This document shows, one piece after another, positions 13,201 through 23,440 of a stretch of DNA of 64,000 nt. Source of the DNA: Branchiostoma floridae (lineage: Eukaryota; Chordata; Leptocardii; Amphioxiformes; Branchiostomatidae); assembly GCF_000003815.2 (NCBI RefSeq), contig NC_049979.1, positions 24,374,089 through 24,438,088 of the forward strand, written 5' to 3'. The translations under genes were made by a program, and so were the position numbers. Below the pieces are notes generated by a model. It was not told where the DNA came from, ran no database searches, and saw only the letters and a list, made by a program, of their open reading frames with translations. Each line of letters opens with the position of its first letter. Position 1 is the stretch's first letter.

Positions 13201-16200
13201 GCAGCGACACCTAGTGCTGCAATACAATGTAAACTGATCAGAATTGTTAGGTGACAGGCGGTCACCGAGACGTCGGTGGAAATAAACCAATGGATGTGCA
13301 AAAAGAGTCTCTTTTTTTAGAATTACGATCTGTTTGACATTTAGCCATGTGAAATTGTTGGACATGATGCCGACTTGTTATTGCTTTCACGTCGACGATC
13401 GTAACATGGTTGAAATGATAGAGTAACTTTATCCGGACCTTCTTTGGATGCTGAGATTTCCTTGCTTGGGGGTCGGTCCAGCGGCAGCGTCCTTTCGTCC
13501 GGTGAAGTCAGGGTGACGCCAGGTTCTTGTAATTCAATCTCCTGTAAAGTCAAGTCAACATACATCACTGTCAGTGCAGCCTTACGATCGTTGTTTGATA
13601 ATGCCGAGTCTTCTAATACCGAAACGATTCACTCGGATCATCACAGAGGACAACCTTCAAAACGATAACGAGGCCTGTGACTCGTCCTGAAATAGTTCAA
13701 CTTAGCATTGGTATGGTTCGCATCACAAAGCAATGGTTTGTACCAGTTTTGTACCACAGAAATGTAAACTATGTACACACGATCATGTGCTGTTTCTCGT
13801 ATGAAGGGTCGCATTTCTAAAGGTTTGAATATGATGCTTCTGCTTACCTTCTGCTTTTTCGTGGGTATCTGTCGGGGTTGGTGGATGATGACGTCATAGA
13901 CGGTACCGATCGCCAGGAGGAGTAGGAGGACACCGCAGATACAGCTGTACAAAGAACAAAGGGAGCAAACATATCGTTCTTTTAAAATAAGTAGGGAAAC
14001 AGGTAAAGTTCAATGTCATCAGCACTCACCCTTATGCTGATAGAAACAGAAGATTGCTCACATCGCAGCAATAGTGACATTCTGGATTGGTAGGGACTCC
14101 TGTGAATAGGCTGACGTCACTTGTAGCATCCCCTGTTGAACAAGGAAATGCCAGTACATACCTGAAAAAAATAAGGTAAATTAGTCTTCGTTCACAGAGA
14201 GACTGGTTGAGAATACATATCGTCTAAATTTTCATCTCAATTCAGTTTAACACATACTTGAATCTTTTATGTTAATTTTCAGAACTAACTGCATAATTGC
14301 AATATTGATAAGAATAACAACTCAAGGTGCAGTGTATTGTATGTATGTATGTATGTATGTATGTATGTATAGTTACGAATCAGCATGTTTTAAGTAAGGC
14401 CGCAGCAAGTAAATTTTATGGATAACATCCGCGCGCTCATTAATTTTCGCCTGATTTCAGAAAAAAAACAAGAATTTGTTTCTTCTTCAGGGATGGTCAG
14501 ATAGACCACAATGGGTAAATATGTTGCAATGTGTTGTTAACTAATAATTGTATGTAGAATTGACACTTGAGGGGTAACCTTGACTATAGTTGCAGATGTG
14601 AAACTTTCTGGATAGTTGTAAAAGTGGCACCAATATGGAAGCCATGGGTGTAGTTGCCAACATATGGTTAGTGATACCAGTCTACCACACTAGTGTCACT
14701 TTTACTACACTAGTTCACTTCTTGAATACATGAATGAATGCCTTGTTGCTTGTGATGTCATATTTTGTCACTCCAATTCTTGTTACTACGTTTATTGTGT
14801 CTATTTTGAAAATTTGCCATCTTGTTTTTTTTACCCATCTTGTTTTTTTTCGCCCTATCTCATTATTTTTGCAGTCTGCAGAGGATGTCATCCATAAAAT
14901 TTACTTGCTGTGGCCTTAGCTTGAGTTTGATGGGCATTTTAATTCACGAGCGAGATTCGATGCCTGACTTACCACCGTCCAATGTTCGAATGACGTCATG
15001 TTGACTACAGCAGCTGGGCACACAAACGCCGATCTTTAACTCAGTCACACCGGCGTTTCCGCTTCCGCTCTGTAGAAACAACGGCATGAGTTAGCATCGT
15101 AGTAATCTATAGGAAAAGGCGATCTCTCTGCTTTAGCAGTTTATTTTTGTATTTGCCCACATGTAACTTCTGTGACTTCTAATCACCTCGCATGTGTCAG
15201 CTGTTCAGATTGTTTCCAATACACCTGCGCACTTCTTGCTCGGTTTCGCTTTGGTATCTACGGTCTTCATTGTTGTCCTTTTAAACGGAGTTGTATTTCA
15301 GGTTCATCATGTACCTGTAGGTACCAATCCGAAGCCATTTTTCACTTCATATTTAGGTGTTCCTTGTTTTTTAACCACAGAGCGAGCTTCCTCGACACGC
15401 TAGCAAATTTAATCTGGCCTTTGACTCCCACAACCCAATGGAACACAAACTTGTAGTGATAAAACCCCTTTCCACTGGGCAGACAACATCATTTCCTCAA
15501 ACAAAGCCAAAACAGACAACAAAACACCTCCTAGGTGCCTTAGCCAAATGTGTGTGCTTAGGCTAACGTCACATTTCCACAAAAGGGCCTGGCCGGGCAG
15601 AGTTGGGGAACGAAAAATACGATATAACAGACAAGTAGGCACTGTTAGAATAAGTTCCATAAATTGAGTGCAGTGTCCGTCTTATTTTAAGTTGAATAAT
15701 AAAAAGTTGACCACTGGTATCTACCAATGTCGCCATGTAGAACTTCCCATCGAAGGTGATGTTGAATCCTTCCCTCGTGATGTTCACGCACTGGGAGTAG
15801 CTACCGGCCCAGATCAGGTTTCCGCTCAGGATTCCACTTGGGGGTTTGCCACCTGCATCCAGCACTGTTAGAGAGAGGAGGTGTTGTCATTTCGGCGCTG
15901 TGCAAACTAATGTATGTCTCCTGTTTATTAGGGCAGAAAAAAACAAGTGCTTTTGAAAAATGCTGTACTTCGGCGGTCACAGATCTATACCATTCTACAC
16001 GACCAAATGATCAATTTTTTCAAAGTCAAATTTTATTAATTTTGTAAAATTCAGACTTTATTTACTCAAGCTTTTGACTTTGCTGTTTAGCACACACAGC
16101 CAGGGCTGCTCAACTATCTGGCCGTTTAAAAAATTGTTGCCACATGTACATGATAACAATAATGACAATATTCTAAGCTTACCGGTAACTAATGTACCGA

Positions 16201-18796
16201 TACAAGAATGTGCATTTTCAACCCGCGTAAGCCGATCGATGGGAGAAACGTTTCTATGGCCTGGATTGAAAAAAGGGACAGTGACTGGGGATCGAACATC
16301 TTGTACATCTGAACCGCGGCCCTGCAATCACACATATCGAAAATTGGAGGGGACCGTCCCATTGTGGGAGGATCAATTAAATCTGTCCGGATATGCAGCT
16401 TGTACTTTTCAGTAACAAACTTGGTGTCTTGCACTTTAAAGGGGCATTTCACTCCAGACAGGACTGTTATTTTCCGATAGACATTAATTGCAGGAAGTGA
16501 CAAATGTATGCTACTTAACATTATACGATAAAGTACCCGTTTAATAGCCCCAAGCGCATCAAAAAGCATTCAGTCTTCTACAAAACTTCCCAAGTACCCT
16601 CTAATTAAATTAATCAATCTCGGCCTATGGCTGACGACAATGTGCCTGACAACGCCTGACTTAAGTTAGGTTACAAAGCTGATTCATGGGCGCTAAGACG
16701 TCTTGTTATGTGTTCTTTGATATCTTGTGAACAATTGACCTTCTTGGTGTGCTTAGCGCCCCTCATTTATGCCGAAAATATTGACGATAGAGGACGTGTA
16801 GGGAATGCATGGGTGGGGGCTGCATGGGTGTAGTGAGTGTCATGTTGTTTTACAAACACACGTTGCGTAATTCGCCACAAGTGGAATTCCATAAAAGGTC
16901 GACTGATCATGTATTTATAGATACATTATCTATTGAAAGATAACGCTTCCTTCTTCAGTGGAATGTCCCTTTAAGGCGGTTTACAGGGCATGCAATACAA
17001 ACAAACAAAAAAGATCAAAGACCATATAGTATGTTTGTCTTACACATGTTCCATTTACTTGAAGGCGCGTGCAGATAAAAATAATGACTCACACTTATGT
17101 AACCTACTGACTTGAATAAAGCAACTACCATATGTATGTGAAAAAAACACCAAAAAAAACAACAACTGCCATATGTATTGTATGAAGCTGAATGGATGAA
17201 GCCAATCGTAGGTATAATTGCACCTGAACGTATATCTAACAATTTGTTTGTTTGAACTTTGTTTATTCATGAAAGCTCAAATCGGCCTGCAGGCCGCTTT
17301 TCATTGAGACAATGAGGGAAGGGGCAATGGTCAGACAGAGTATATAACAGAGATATTTCCTTTAAGTCCTAATGAGTCTTATAAGTCCATAAGTCTATAT
17401 ACCCAATTTTGCATACATGGTACAATATACATAATAGTGCGAGCTTCTACTTGATTCGAGTCCATTCATTTCGGTCGTTCCCGTTACTTTAAGAGTCGCT
17501 TAAAGGAAGTCAGGGTTGGGGCTGTGAGTATGTCTGGTGGTAGGCTGAATTTATAACATTCCATATCAAAGCAATCCCACAGGTTATAGGACAAATTGGC
17601 GATTTCCATTCCAACGACACATATGGTCACGCAACAGTGGGATGTTTTTTAAAATCCTCTCCGTTTCGTCATACCACTGTTAAACAATTAGTACATGCCT
17701 GAATGGCTTCCTTGCGCGTTAGCCATGTCCAACTCGATGCTATGAGGGCTAACCAGGAAGCCGTCAGTACCTGACCTCTTTAAATAGGAATTATCGTCAT
17801 TACCGTTCACGTATTAGTAGACGGTAGCTTGTGCAAAGTGATGATAAGTACAAGTAGTAGTGCATGTTTTAAAAACCTGGTGTATACGTATGTAGCTAGA
17901 CGTGTTCCCAGGACGATCGAACACTTCACACTAGGGGTGGGTACCGGAACAGAAAATTCAGGTCCAGGTACGGTCCAGGTCCAAAGGATCAGGTCCAGGT
18001 CCGGATCTGAACCTGGGCCTGATTCATTATGTGAGAACTTGTGAATGGACGATACTCAAAACAATGGTAAATTTCGAGTATTCGACTCCCACTGGCGTTT
18101 TAAAATCCTACAAGGCTAACTGCCCCTGTACGATTGGCTGTAAAACTTGGTAGAAATGACAATAGACTCTACTCTACTTCGCTCTTGTTATTTTCCTTGA
18201 CCGGTAAGCCCCAAAACGTGTGAATGCCTGATGATCATATAATCTATTCATTTTCCAAGAGGTACAACATCCGGGCCACCGAATTTTTTCAGGTCCGGTT
18301 TTTCTGGACCGGTCCAATAAGAAAAACCGGTCTTGTACCGGTACACCGTACCGGTACCCATCCCTACTTCACACCAAGTCTTGTATCCAATAAACTAGCA
18401 ACGTCACAGTCTGTGTTACATTCCATGTAGACCTAAGCCTCCGAGAAGCAAATATGAACTGGACAAAGTAGTCGAAAGAGTTCACTTACTTTTCAGGGCA
18501 TACATCTTTCCTTGGGACAGGTCTGTGTTGTACTGTGCAACATCCTTCTGACACTGCTGGCTGATGTTGGCGGTGGGTTGGGCGGGGATGAAGACATCAG
18601 TCCAGTTCACGGTGCTAACATCCCGGATGGTGTCGGCAAGTTTCTGCTGAAAATGTACTTTCGACCCGAATGTTAAGAAGGATTGCAACAGGTTTAACTT
18701 GGCTGTGGCGTCGGGAACACCTTGGTTCCATACTGCCTGTGACCTAGTTAAGATAACTACAGTCGAACAAAGAAAAATGTACAGCAAGAGCCTCAT
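1218..18796 (-). CDS. Nose resistant to fluoxetine (NRF-6)-like acyltransferase 3 family protein, 16 coding exons
   Basis: Coding exons 5'->3' on the minus strand: 18796-18490, 15864-15725, 15069-14973, 14161-14062, 13944-13848, 13541-13391, 12983-12810, 11846-11753, 11595-11494, 10771-10591, 10431-10352, 10078-9977, 4034-3956, 2873-2675, 2453-2311, 1328-1218. All junctions are GT-AG and in phase, giving about 718 aa. Residues 1-20 are a signal peptide ([16 protein letters not shown]...). An NRF domain follows: [16 protein letters not shown], the Cys at SYSQCVNIT, and IGVCVPSCC. The first membrane helix is [14 protein letters not shown]. The acyltransferase-3 region begins near residue 329 ([20 protein letters not shown]) and keeps the R-x10-H motif (R333, H344). 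Later family hallmarks are [34 protein letters not shown] and [10 protein letters not shown]; it ends [10 protein letters not shown]. The likely role is transfer of acyl groups at an internal membrane; C. elegans relatives act in lipid and drug handling. The exon 6 donor is uncertain (13391 or 13439; both keep frame, the shorter gives 702 aa). The 5' UTR was not located. Confidence 0.9.
1383..1556. repeat. (GT)n microsatellite, imperfect
   Basis: A long GT/TG tract with TCTG and AGTG interruptions lies just upstream (minus-strand sense) of the last acyltransferase exon, within its final intron. The Cys/Val-rich and His/Thr-rich open frames across it are products of the dinucleotide repeat. 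Confidence 0.9.
2081..2302. mobile_element. MITE, family A copy 1 (TIR GCTAGTTCACCTTTATCC)
   Basis: The left end GTAACGCTAGTTCACCTTTA is mirrored by the reverse complement of the right end, TGTAGCGCTGCTTCACCTTT, giving TIRs of about 40 bp including GGGTAACCTA. The interior is itself nearly palindromic around two GTCGAC sites. Three related copies lie at 28827, 39047 and 56834. The right end stops about 2 bp before the splice donor of the exon at 2453-2311. Confidence 0.8.
2473..2510. mobile_element. Isolated MITE family B terminal repeat remnant
   Basis: The segment begins TTAGGCCACATC and ends TTTTATGGATGACATCC. It matches the terminal inverted repeat of the 525-bp family B elements at 14395 and 51483, but I see no partner end nearby. 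It lies in the intron between two acyltransferase exons. Confidence 0.5.
3350..3905 (+). mobile_element. 3' end of a non-LTR (CR1/L2-like) retrotransposon
   Basis: From 3391 the plus strand reads [19 protein letters not shown], followed by SRRCRADIN and a stop at 3475-3477. This C-x2-C-G-R ... R-I-G-L-x-S-H-x-R-x-C pattern is a common carboxyl terminus of animal LINE ORF2 proteins. About 400 bp of 3' UTR follows, then AATAAATCTTTCAGT and an (ATTC)n tail at 3862-3905, a typical LINE 3' end. The 5' part is missing. It lies in the intron just 3' (in gene sense) of exon 4034-3956. Confidence 0.75.
4278..4381 (+). repeat. Split direct repeat A1
   Basis: It begins CTAATTGTCCTACGATG and ends TTTGGTTCTCCG, and is repeated at 7998-8101 with no difference that I can see. 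CATATAAGG near the middle could be a core promoter. Immediately after it the two copies diverge completely. Confidence 0.9.
5580..6330 (+). repeat. Two-copy GC-rich module with GGCTCCAGTCC subrepeats
   Basis: The copies begin at about 5585 and 6045 (CTTTGTAACCAGG in both), pass through a TTTGCCA/CTACGTATGTCTTTG segment and end in repeated GGCGGCTCCAGTCC blocks (5789, 5832, 6206, 6249). The copies are diverged and of unequal length. They sit inside the split-repeat element just before its minisatellite. The open frame at 5676-5978 is an accident of the GC-rich repeats. Confidence 0.7.
6384..6960 (+). repeat. 43-bp minisatellite with a five-unit higher-order repeat
   Basis: About 13-14 tandem copies of a 42-44-bp unit, core TCCCCGGTTTCGACACTAAG followed by TCGTTGGGGG and a short variable linker. 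Linker variants recur in order: the TATTGC linker falls at 6467, 6681 and 6894, and GTATCGT at about 6631 and 6844, so blocks of five units (about 214 bp) were themselves amplified. It is internal to the split-direct-repeat element. Confidence 0.92.
7928..7998 (+). repeat. Split direct repeat B1
   Basis: It begins AGACGGCAATCTCCGCATC and ends GGATAATTAGGAAAC, and is repeated at 8214-8284 without visible difference. It directly abuts A2, as expected for a B1-A2-B2 3' end. Confidence 0.9.
7998..8101 (+). repeat. Split direct repeat A2
   Basis: Second copy of A1, including the CATATAAGG motif. It joins B1 on its left without spacer and is separated from B2 by 112 bp containing a perfect hairpin GCGACCGCTC-AG-GAGCGGTCGC at 8165-8186. 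Confidence 0.9.
8214..8284 (+). repeat. Split direct repeat B2 (element 3' end)
   Basis: Second copy of B1; identity ends at GGAAAC, after which the sequence reads GAATAGTCATG. I take this as the right boundary of the element. No target-site duplication is evident, as expected for tyrosine-recombinase elements. Confidence 0.85.
8443..9860. mobile_element. 1.4-kb non-autonomous TIR transposon
   Basis: The left end TACTGTAATTCTTGA (8443-8457) is the exact inverse of TCAAGAATTACAGTA (9846-9860). Subterminal TTAATTTTAGCG and GCTAAAATTAAG motifs also mirror each other. The ends are compatible with a TA target duplication. The interior has two diverged stretches of TTTTGAAAGTTGATTGTTGT / CATTTTTGCTGTTGTTGT type, and open frames on both strands (8774-9211) that match no family I recognise and lack transposase motifs. 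Confidence 0.65.
10889..11341 (+). mobile_element. Truncated non-LTR retrotransposon 3' fragment
   Basis: The plus-strand frame ending at 11203 reads ...[19 protein letters not shown]... then [19 protein letters not shown]. The pattern E/QRxCxxC ... (V/I)EDExHFxxxCxxY is the usual tail after the reverse-transcriptase domain of animal LINE ORF2 proteins. A short 3' UTR with AATAAAGG and an ATTC-repeat tail (11321-11341) follows. The reverse-transcriptase core is absent, so this is a dead 5'-truncated insertion, in the intron between acyltransferase exons 11595-11494 and 10771-10591. Confidence 0.75.
14335..14371. repeat. (TATG)n microsatellite
   Basis: About nine perfect copies of TATG/GTAT, immediately left of MITE family B copy 1. 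Confidence 0.95.
14395..14918. mobile_element. MITE, family B copy 1 (524 bp)
   Basis: The ends are inverted repeats of about 35 bp: left TAAGGCCGCAGCAAGTAAAT, right the reverse complement of TAAGGCCACAGCAAGTAAAT, each continuing to TATGGATGACATC with few changes. The same body, with the same internal landmarks such as GTGAAACTT and GGAATGAATGCCTTGTT-like text, recurs at 51483-52009. No coding capacity. It is in the acyltransferase intron between exons 15069-14973 and 14161-14062. Confidence 0.88.
16190..16345 (-). mobile_element. Possible tRNA-derived SINE fragment
   Basis: On the minus strand the sequence reads ...CAAGATGTTCGATCCCCAGT..., containing a GTTCGATCCC pol III B-box-like motif in a GC-rich leader. 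A convincing A box and tail were not found, so this is a weak call. Confidence 0.3.
17932..18366. mobile_element. hAT-type MITE with 8-bp target duplication
   Basis: The element starts TAGGGGTGGGTACCGG and ends GGTACCCATCCCTA, so the terminal inverted repeats are TAGGGRTGGGTACCGG. It is flanked on both sides by CTTCACAC (17924-17931 and 18367-18374), an exact 8-bp duplication characteristic of hAT transposition. The interior is rich in GGTCCAGGTCC and ACCGGT repeats and carries no transposase. It lies in intron 1 of the acyltransferase gene. Confidence 0.9.
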
Positions 18797-19334
18797 GTTC
18801 CTGTTCGTGTAAGCAGAGTACCCGTGAACGGTACTTCTTCACCACAGCTAGACGAATCTGATATGCAAATACGATTTAGAAGGGCTTTTGATACCAGTCT
18901 GAAGACAGGGCTAATGACGTAGTTACGCAAACAGGAGACACGCGCTGAATACCAGGTGACCGTAGTGACCGTAGGTAATATACTCTGTGACCTAATTATG
19001 TTTTATGTCGGTTGTGATGTTTTCTGTGGTGTAAGACTCGGTGTTTATATCGCATACAGAACACATCAGATCAACTTATACCAAAAACTTACTTAAAAGC
19101 TAACATACCAAACACTGCCAAAGTTTAAGCACAGTCCTGTACGCATCAACAGCAAAATCAGCGTCTTAATCGAACTACACCAAATGAAAACAACCACGCA
19201 CACCATTTTAAAAAGTGTATCAGTGACAGCTGTGGACATAACTCCATATATCTGCTTTGAGATAAGTAAATTGCAAACCCCATCGCCTATAGGCCAGCTG
19301 TTCCACAATACCAGGGAAATAGGGATGATTTCTC

Positions 19335-19652
19335 AAATTATTACATCGATAATGAAAAGAGCTACCGCGAAAAAAAAAGATCCCAAGGATCAAACACGTT
19401 CTAACCATAAAATGCATATGACCGCGCAAAATGTTAACAGTATGCTATATAAAATCAACCTCAGTACTGGAAACGCAAAGCCCGAACGAGATGGCATATT
19501 CCGACGAGGACAACATCTGCTTGACGATATTCAATTACCTCAAGGCTTAATGCGCGATGATAACGAAGACCTGAACCACTTTACCGGACGGCGTAGGGGT
19601 GAGAACTGAAATTATTACATCCATGATAAAAGCAGCTACCGCGAAAAAAAAA
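19335..19652 (+). repeat. Pair of about 44-bp direct repeats
   Basis: AAATTATTACATCGATAATG followed by AAAAGAGCTACCGCG and an A tract (19335-19378) recurs as AAATTATTACATCCATGATA, AAAGCAGCTACCGCG and A tract at 19608-19652. The two lie 273 bp apart, upstream of the acyltransferase start. They may bracket an old element; no inverted ends were found. Confidence 0.6.
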
Positions 19653-19964
19653 ACAGAACGTGCATCATTTCGCAACGGAGTACAGACGACATGCCAAACC
19701 ACATACGATTGCGGCAAACGGAACATAGAGTTATAGGTGCGAACACTCAACGCATCAAGTGATCACAAGACTCTGTCGCTGAAGGTTACCCTCCAGTCAC
19801 AGAGTAATGAGCTGTAAGTTGGGAACACTGAGAAGTTTACGGTGGGAGATAAAGAGAGACATTTCGCGACCACTTGCCTTTTCTGCTCAAGAAAAGGACT
19901 TTCCACTTGTCATAAAAGTTACTAAGTTTTTATAAAGATATTCTGTAAGAAACGGCACACAATT

Positions 19965-20306
19965 CAAGTAAAAACCAGGTATGCGTTTTGTTTATTTGAT
20001 ACCTATAAACCCCCGTGCGATTGATCTGAATGGGTAAAGCTACCCAAACTGCTGACCATACATATGTTGGTTGTTGGGACATGTGTATCTGCCTGTGGAC
20101 AGTATTTGCTGTGTCAGCCGTTGGGATCGGTCAATGTTGAACAATTAACTCCTACTACTAGCTTTTATATCTAAGTTGGCCACGCGGGAGTCTGGTAGAG
20201 ACTACATACCAACGACCAATAGGATTCACGGGTCAGAAGTTTGGGTAGTTCTACCCATTCAGATCATCGCACCGGGGTTTATAGGCACATGCCTGGGTTT
20301 TACTTG
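19965..20306. mobile_element. MITE with about 85-bp terminal inverted repeats
   Basis: The left arm CAAGTAAAAACCAGG ... TATAAACCCCCGTGCG ... CTGAATGGGTAAAGCTACCC is matched by the reverse complement of the right arm (CAAGTAAAACCCAGG ... TATAAACCCCGGTGCG ... CTGAATGGGTAGAACTACCC). The whole 342 bp could fold as one long hairpin. No coding capacity. Confidence 0.85.
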
Positions 20307-20984
20307 TACTGCAGAGGAACTTCCGTTCTGGAAATGCTGTGGTTGTGATTTTTGAGTGTTAGGTAGCCCTTGAAAAAGTGCTGTGAGTTTGGGCCCCCTA
20401 GCGGCATTTTCGGAACTGCAGGCGCCGATTTCCTTTCAAACATTGGACAAAAATAACTCGAGAACGTGTTTACGGATAGTCAAGATTTTTAGTTTGTAGA
20501 TAACGATGACTTACATAATAAGATACTAGCTATGCAAATCAACAGCTTATCTGCAATGAGGAAAGTTTAAAAAGCCACTACATTCCATGATAGGACTTTC
20601 AAACTTGTCACATATGTAACTGAGAAAGAGAGAAATGCCGATAGATATCAATTATGCAAACGGCGACGTATTTGCATAATGAGAAATTATTATAATTCCA
20701 CAGTGTCAATTGATGGGAATTTCATACTTACAATTATGGACTTTAGTGAAGGGGAACATTATTAGACATATATTATTCAGATTAGTTTGATATTTACATA
20801 ATTTATGAGGAAACTCTAATTTCGTAAATCGCTACCAGGGACACTCTATTTTCCCGCTGCCGCGATATCATTTCTTCAATGCGTGTAGGACAGCTTGTGA
20901 ACTGTGCTATATGGGATAGGGATATGCTGGATTTAAGACTGTATGATTTAAGACTGAAAATACCTAACCATGGACATGGGCATG

Positions 20985-21335
20985 GTTCTGCAACTGATTG
21001 CATATCTGCAGTTCTGTAGTATTCCGCTAGTCTGTGCACGACAAGTATAGTAGTCCCCCTGGTCTTTTGGACATCTGGTTTATATTTCACGGCTTGTTGG
21101 CGGTAATCATTCAGTGCCACTGGCTTTACGCAAAGACCACTGAGTACAGAGATGTGAGGAACGCCTTTTCGGTACACATAAGGATGTACTAGTAATAGGT
21201 TTGGATACAGGCTAGTCTTTTTCACACTCATACCTGTACCTGGGTGCCTCGCAATAAGATTATATTCCGTCATTACATTGTTATTTAGACAGCGGTGTGA
21301 TTAAATGTCTACCTAATGTCCCCCAATGACCTAGC
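20985..21335 (+). pseudogene. Decayed copy of the small membrane-protein frame at 23441-23818
   Basis: The plus strand carries recognisable pieces of the intact frame (IAYLQF, SIPLVCARQV, DIWFIF), but with a stop right after CARQV and frame shifts before DIWFIF and in the region corresponding to TRYRFGYRL-like text. Nucleotide similarity continues past the frame through AATGTCTACCTAATGTCCCC. A minus-strand open frame over the same span is incidental. The parent is probably the downstream intact copy or a shared ancestor. Confidence 0.65.
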
Positions 21336-21353
21336 CTGGGTACCATCCGGAAA

Positions 21354-21477
21354 GTAGTTCGCTCCGGCGTTCATTATATACTATATACAGTCGCTTCTAG
21401 CTCTGGCATTCATTATACACTATATACAGTCGCTTCTCTGTGTTTGGATAGCAGAAGTGAACATAGGAGCGAACTAC
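21354..21477. mobile_element. Small MITE with internal tandem duplication
   Basis: GTAGTTCGCTCC at the left is the inverse of GGAGCGAACTAC at the right. Inside, CATTCATTATA-CACTATATACAGTCGCTTCT occurs twice in tandem. The element is 124 bp and non-coding. Confidence 0.65.
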
Positions 21478-21663
21478 TATCCGTACGCATCTTGGCTAGG
21501 ACATTACAATGTTTATTATACAAACTAACGGAACAAAGTATACTTCTTATTGTTCTAAATATACAATACAGGTAACGACCAAGGTGTTCTAAAGTAAACA
21601 ACACAGGTAACTACCGAAGTGTTCTTAGCAGTGTTCTAAATAAACATAAAGGCAACTTACAAA

Positions 21664-21737
21664 GGGTCATTGTCATTGTTATTGCATTGTCATCGTCATT
21701 CCATTGTCATTTCATTGTCACTGTCATTGTCTTTGTA
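21664..21737. repeat. (TCATTG)n-like simple repeat
   Basis: Imperfect hexamer array of TCATTG/TTATTG/TCATCG just upstream of the RIIa reading frame. Confidence 0.85.
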
Positions 21738-21996
21738 ATAAAGTCTTGTAGAGAGCATTGTTTTGGGCTCCAAACACGCACTGTTTTTTATCGTGCTAAA
21801 CGTCCCCGCTGTGAAGGGCGACGCTTGAGAATAACCAACTTGTTGGACTCCTCCGGACCGGGGAGACAACCTCTGCGAGACACGTGCATCTCGTCATCGG
21901 GACTTGGAGACACAAGCGGCCGCAGCTCGGCTCAGATCCGCCCGGTGTTTTGAGCCGGTTGACGACGCACAAATCATTGAAACGGTGTACATCAAG

Positions 21997-22221
21997 ATGA
22001 ATGTCGAAATTCCAACGGGACTTAGAGACCTCGTACAGGACTTCACTGTCGCTGTTCTGAAGGAAAGACCGGACGATTTGGTGAGTTTTGCCGCCGATTA
22101 CTTCACCAGCCTGCGGGAAAGGGCGGGCGGACAGAAGGGAGGAGATGGCGATGTCGAGCCCATGGGAAACGGTTCAGACGACGCTCTTGGCGGTGGTGTT
22201 ATGAGCGAGAGAGAGGGATGA
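21997..22221 (+). CDS. 74-aa RIIa (PKA type II regulatory-subunit docking/dimerisation) domain protein or orphan first exon
   Basis: The ATG at 21997 (AAG before it, A at -3) opens a frame whose residues 4-41 read [38 protein letters not shown]. This is the IPxGLxxLLxxFTxxVLxxxPxDLxxFAxxYFxxL pattern of the RIIa fold, which forms an X-type four-helix dimer and binds amphipathic helices of A-kinase anchoring or ciliary proteins. The remaining 33 residues are Gly/Asp-rich and end in a stop. No cyclic-nucleotide-binding or pseudosubstrate exon appears downstream on this strand. It may be a small RIIa-only protein, exon 1 of a PRKAR2-like gene using the GT at 22193-22194, or a duplicated exon. 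The surrounding 21.75-22.2 kb is GC-rich, like a promoter. Confidence 0.6.
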   Translation: MNVEIPTGLRDLVQDFTVAVLKERPDDLVSFAADYFTSLRERAGGQKGGDGDVEPMGNGSDDALGGGVMSEREG

Positions 22222-22612
22222 ATGATGTCCACACTGTGCTGTGTTTCTGACAAGACTGATTGGGGACCTGGGATCTCCGGAGGTCCTGCATTTACTGTTC
22301 TTAATCAACTCCAGATGCACTCAGCATCAAGCAGATGCACATTGCTACATTGGGCTTGACTAGAAACATCCTAACTATACAACATCTAATAGAAGCTTCA
22401 GCATGTCTCAAATTCACTGTCTTCTCTGAAATCGTCACCCATAACTTTCGCTGACACACGCTGTAACACCCCGGTTGTTTGAAGGTCATTGCCATATTGA
22501 ATTCCATATGTATTTATCAGGGAAAATACACAATTATTTGAAGACCATTCTTTAGTCCACTGATTTAATGGGTAGTTCAGAGTTGGTACATGGTTTATTT
22601 TATTCATGTCAA

Positions 22613-23019
22613 GCCATGTTGATTTGATCATGGATGACATCCTCTGGGAGCCTTAAAGTTGATGCGATATAGTGCAACACACGTATAAAAAGTTTAGCTC
22701 AAACAAAGTTCCCTTCATTATGAAATCTAATTGGTTAGGAAGGTTAAACAAATGGCCAAACACACAGAGCATGGTGTACCAAACAATAAATTCTTCATTT
22801 TTGTTCTTGCATATCTTCTTTGACCTAAGAATTGGCGTTGGCATTCCATGTCATTAGTACATTTGTATTTGTTTTGCGATATGATTTTGTTCAATCCATG
22901 GCATATATTTGTTCATTTTGCAGCTGCTTTGTACAATTCATTCCATTGTTGAATTTTTCTAAACGGCCGAAAATTTATGTGCGCGCTTATGTCATTCGTA
23001 TGATCAAATCAACATGGCC
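22613..23019. mobile_element. MITE, family C (about 405 bp)
   Basis: GCCATGTTGATTTGATCAT at the left is the inverse of ATGATCAAATCAACATGGC at the right. The inner part of the left repeat, ATGGATGACATCCTC, also occurs in the family B terminal repeats, so B and C are probably related. Non-coding. Confidence 0.75.
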
Positions 23020-23440
23020 TCAAATCTAAGAAAAAAAGATAACAGTAATAGCAAATAGAAATAGATAGCTGGACACTTGTTTCTTTATACCTGCACAAAC
23101 AAAATAACTGTCAACTGTACTTGCTCTAGGTTGTATACGTAATCTTTGCCATGGTGCATGCCCAAATTGCTGTAGTAGACAACAATCAACAGTTCACTCA
23201 GTGGTAATGCGCACTACACGGTACTTTCCATGGTGCATAAACTGTCTCAGTTAATCGTCTTCTCTATACCCAAATAGCACAAATTGTTTAGAGTATGAAA
23301 ATGGTATCTTAGCCAAGAAGAGATTACACGGACAGCAAAAATAAACACGTCAGAATGCTTCTGATTCCTGAACTCAATTACCCTTTAAACGTGCGATAAT
23401 GACCGGATAGTCTTACAAATGAAACAATATACACATCTAC

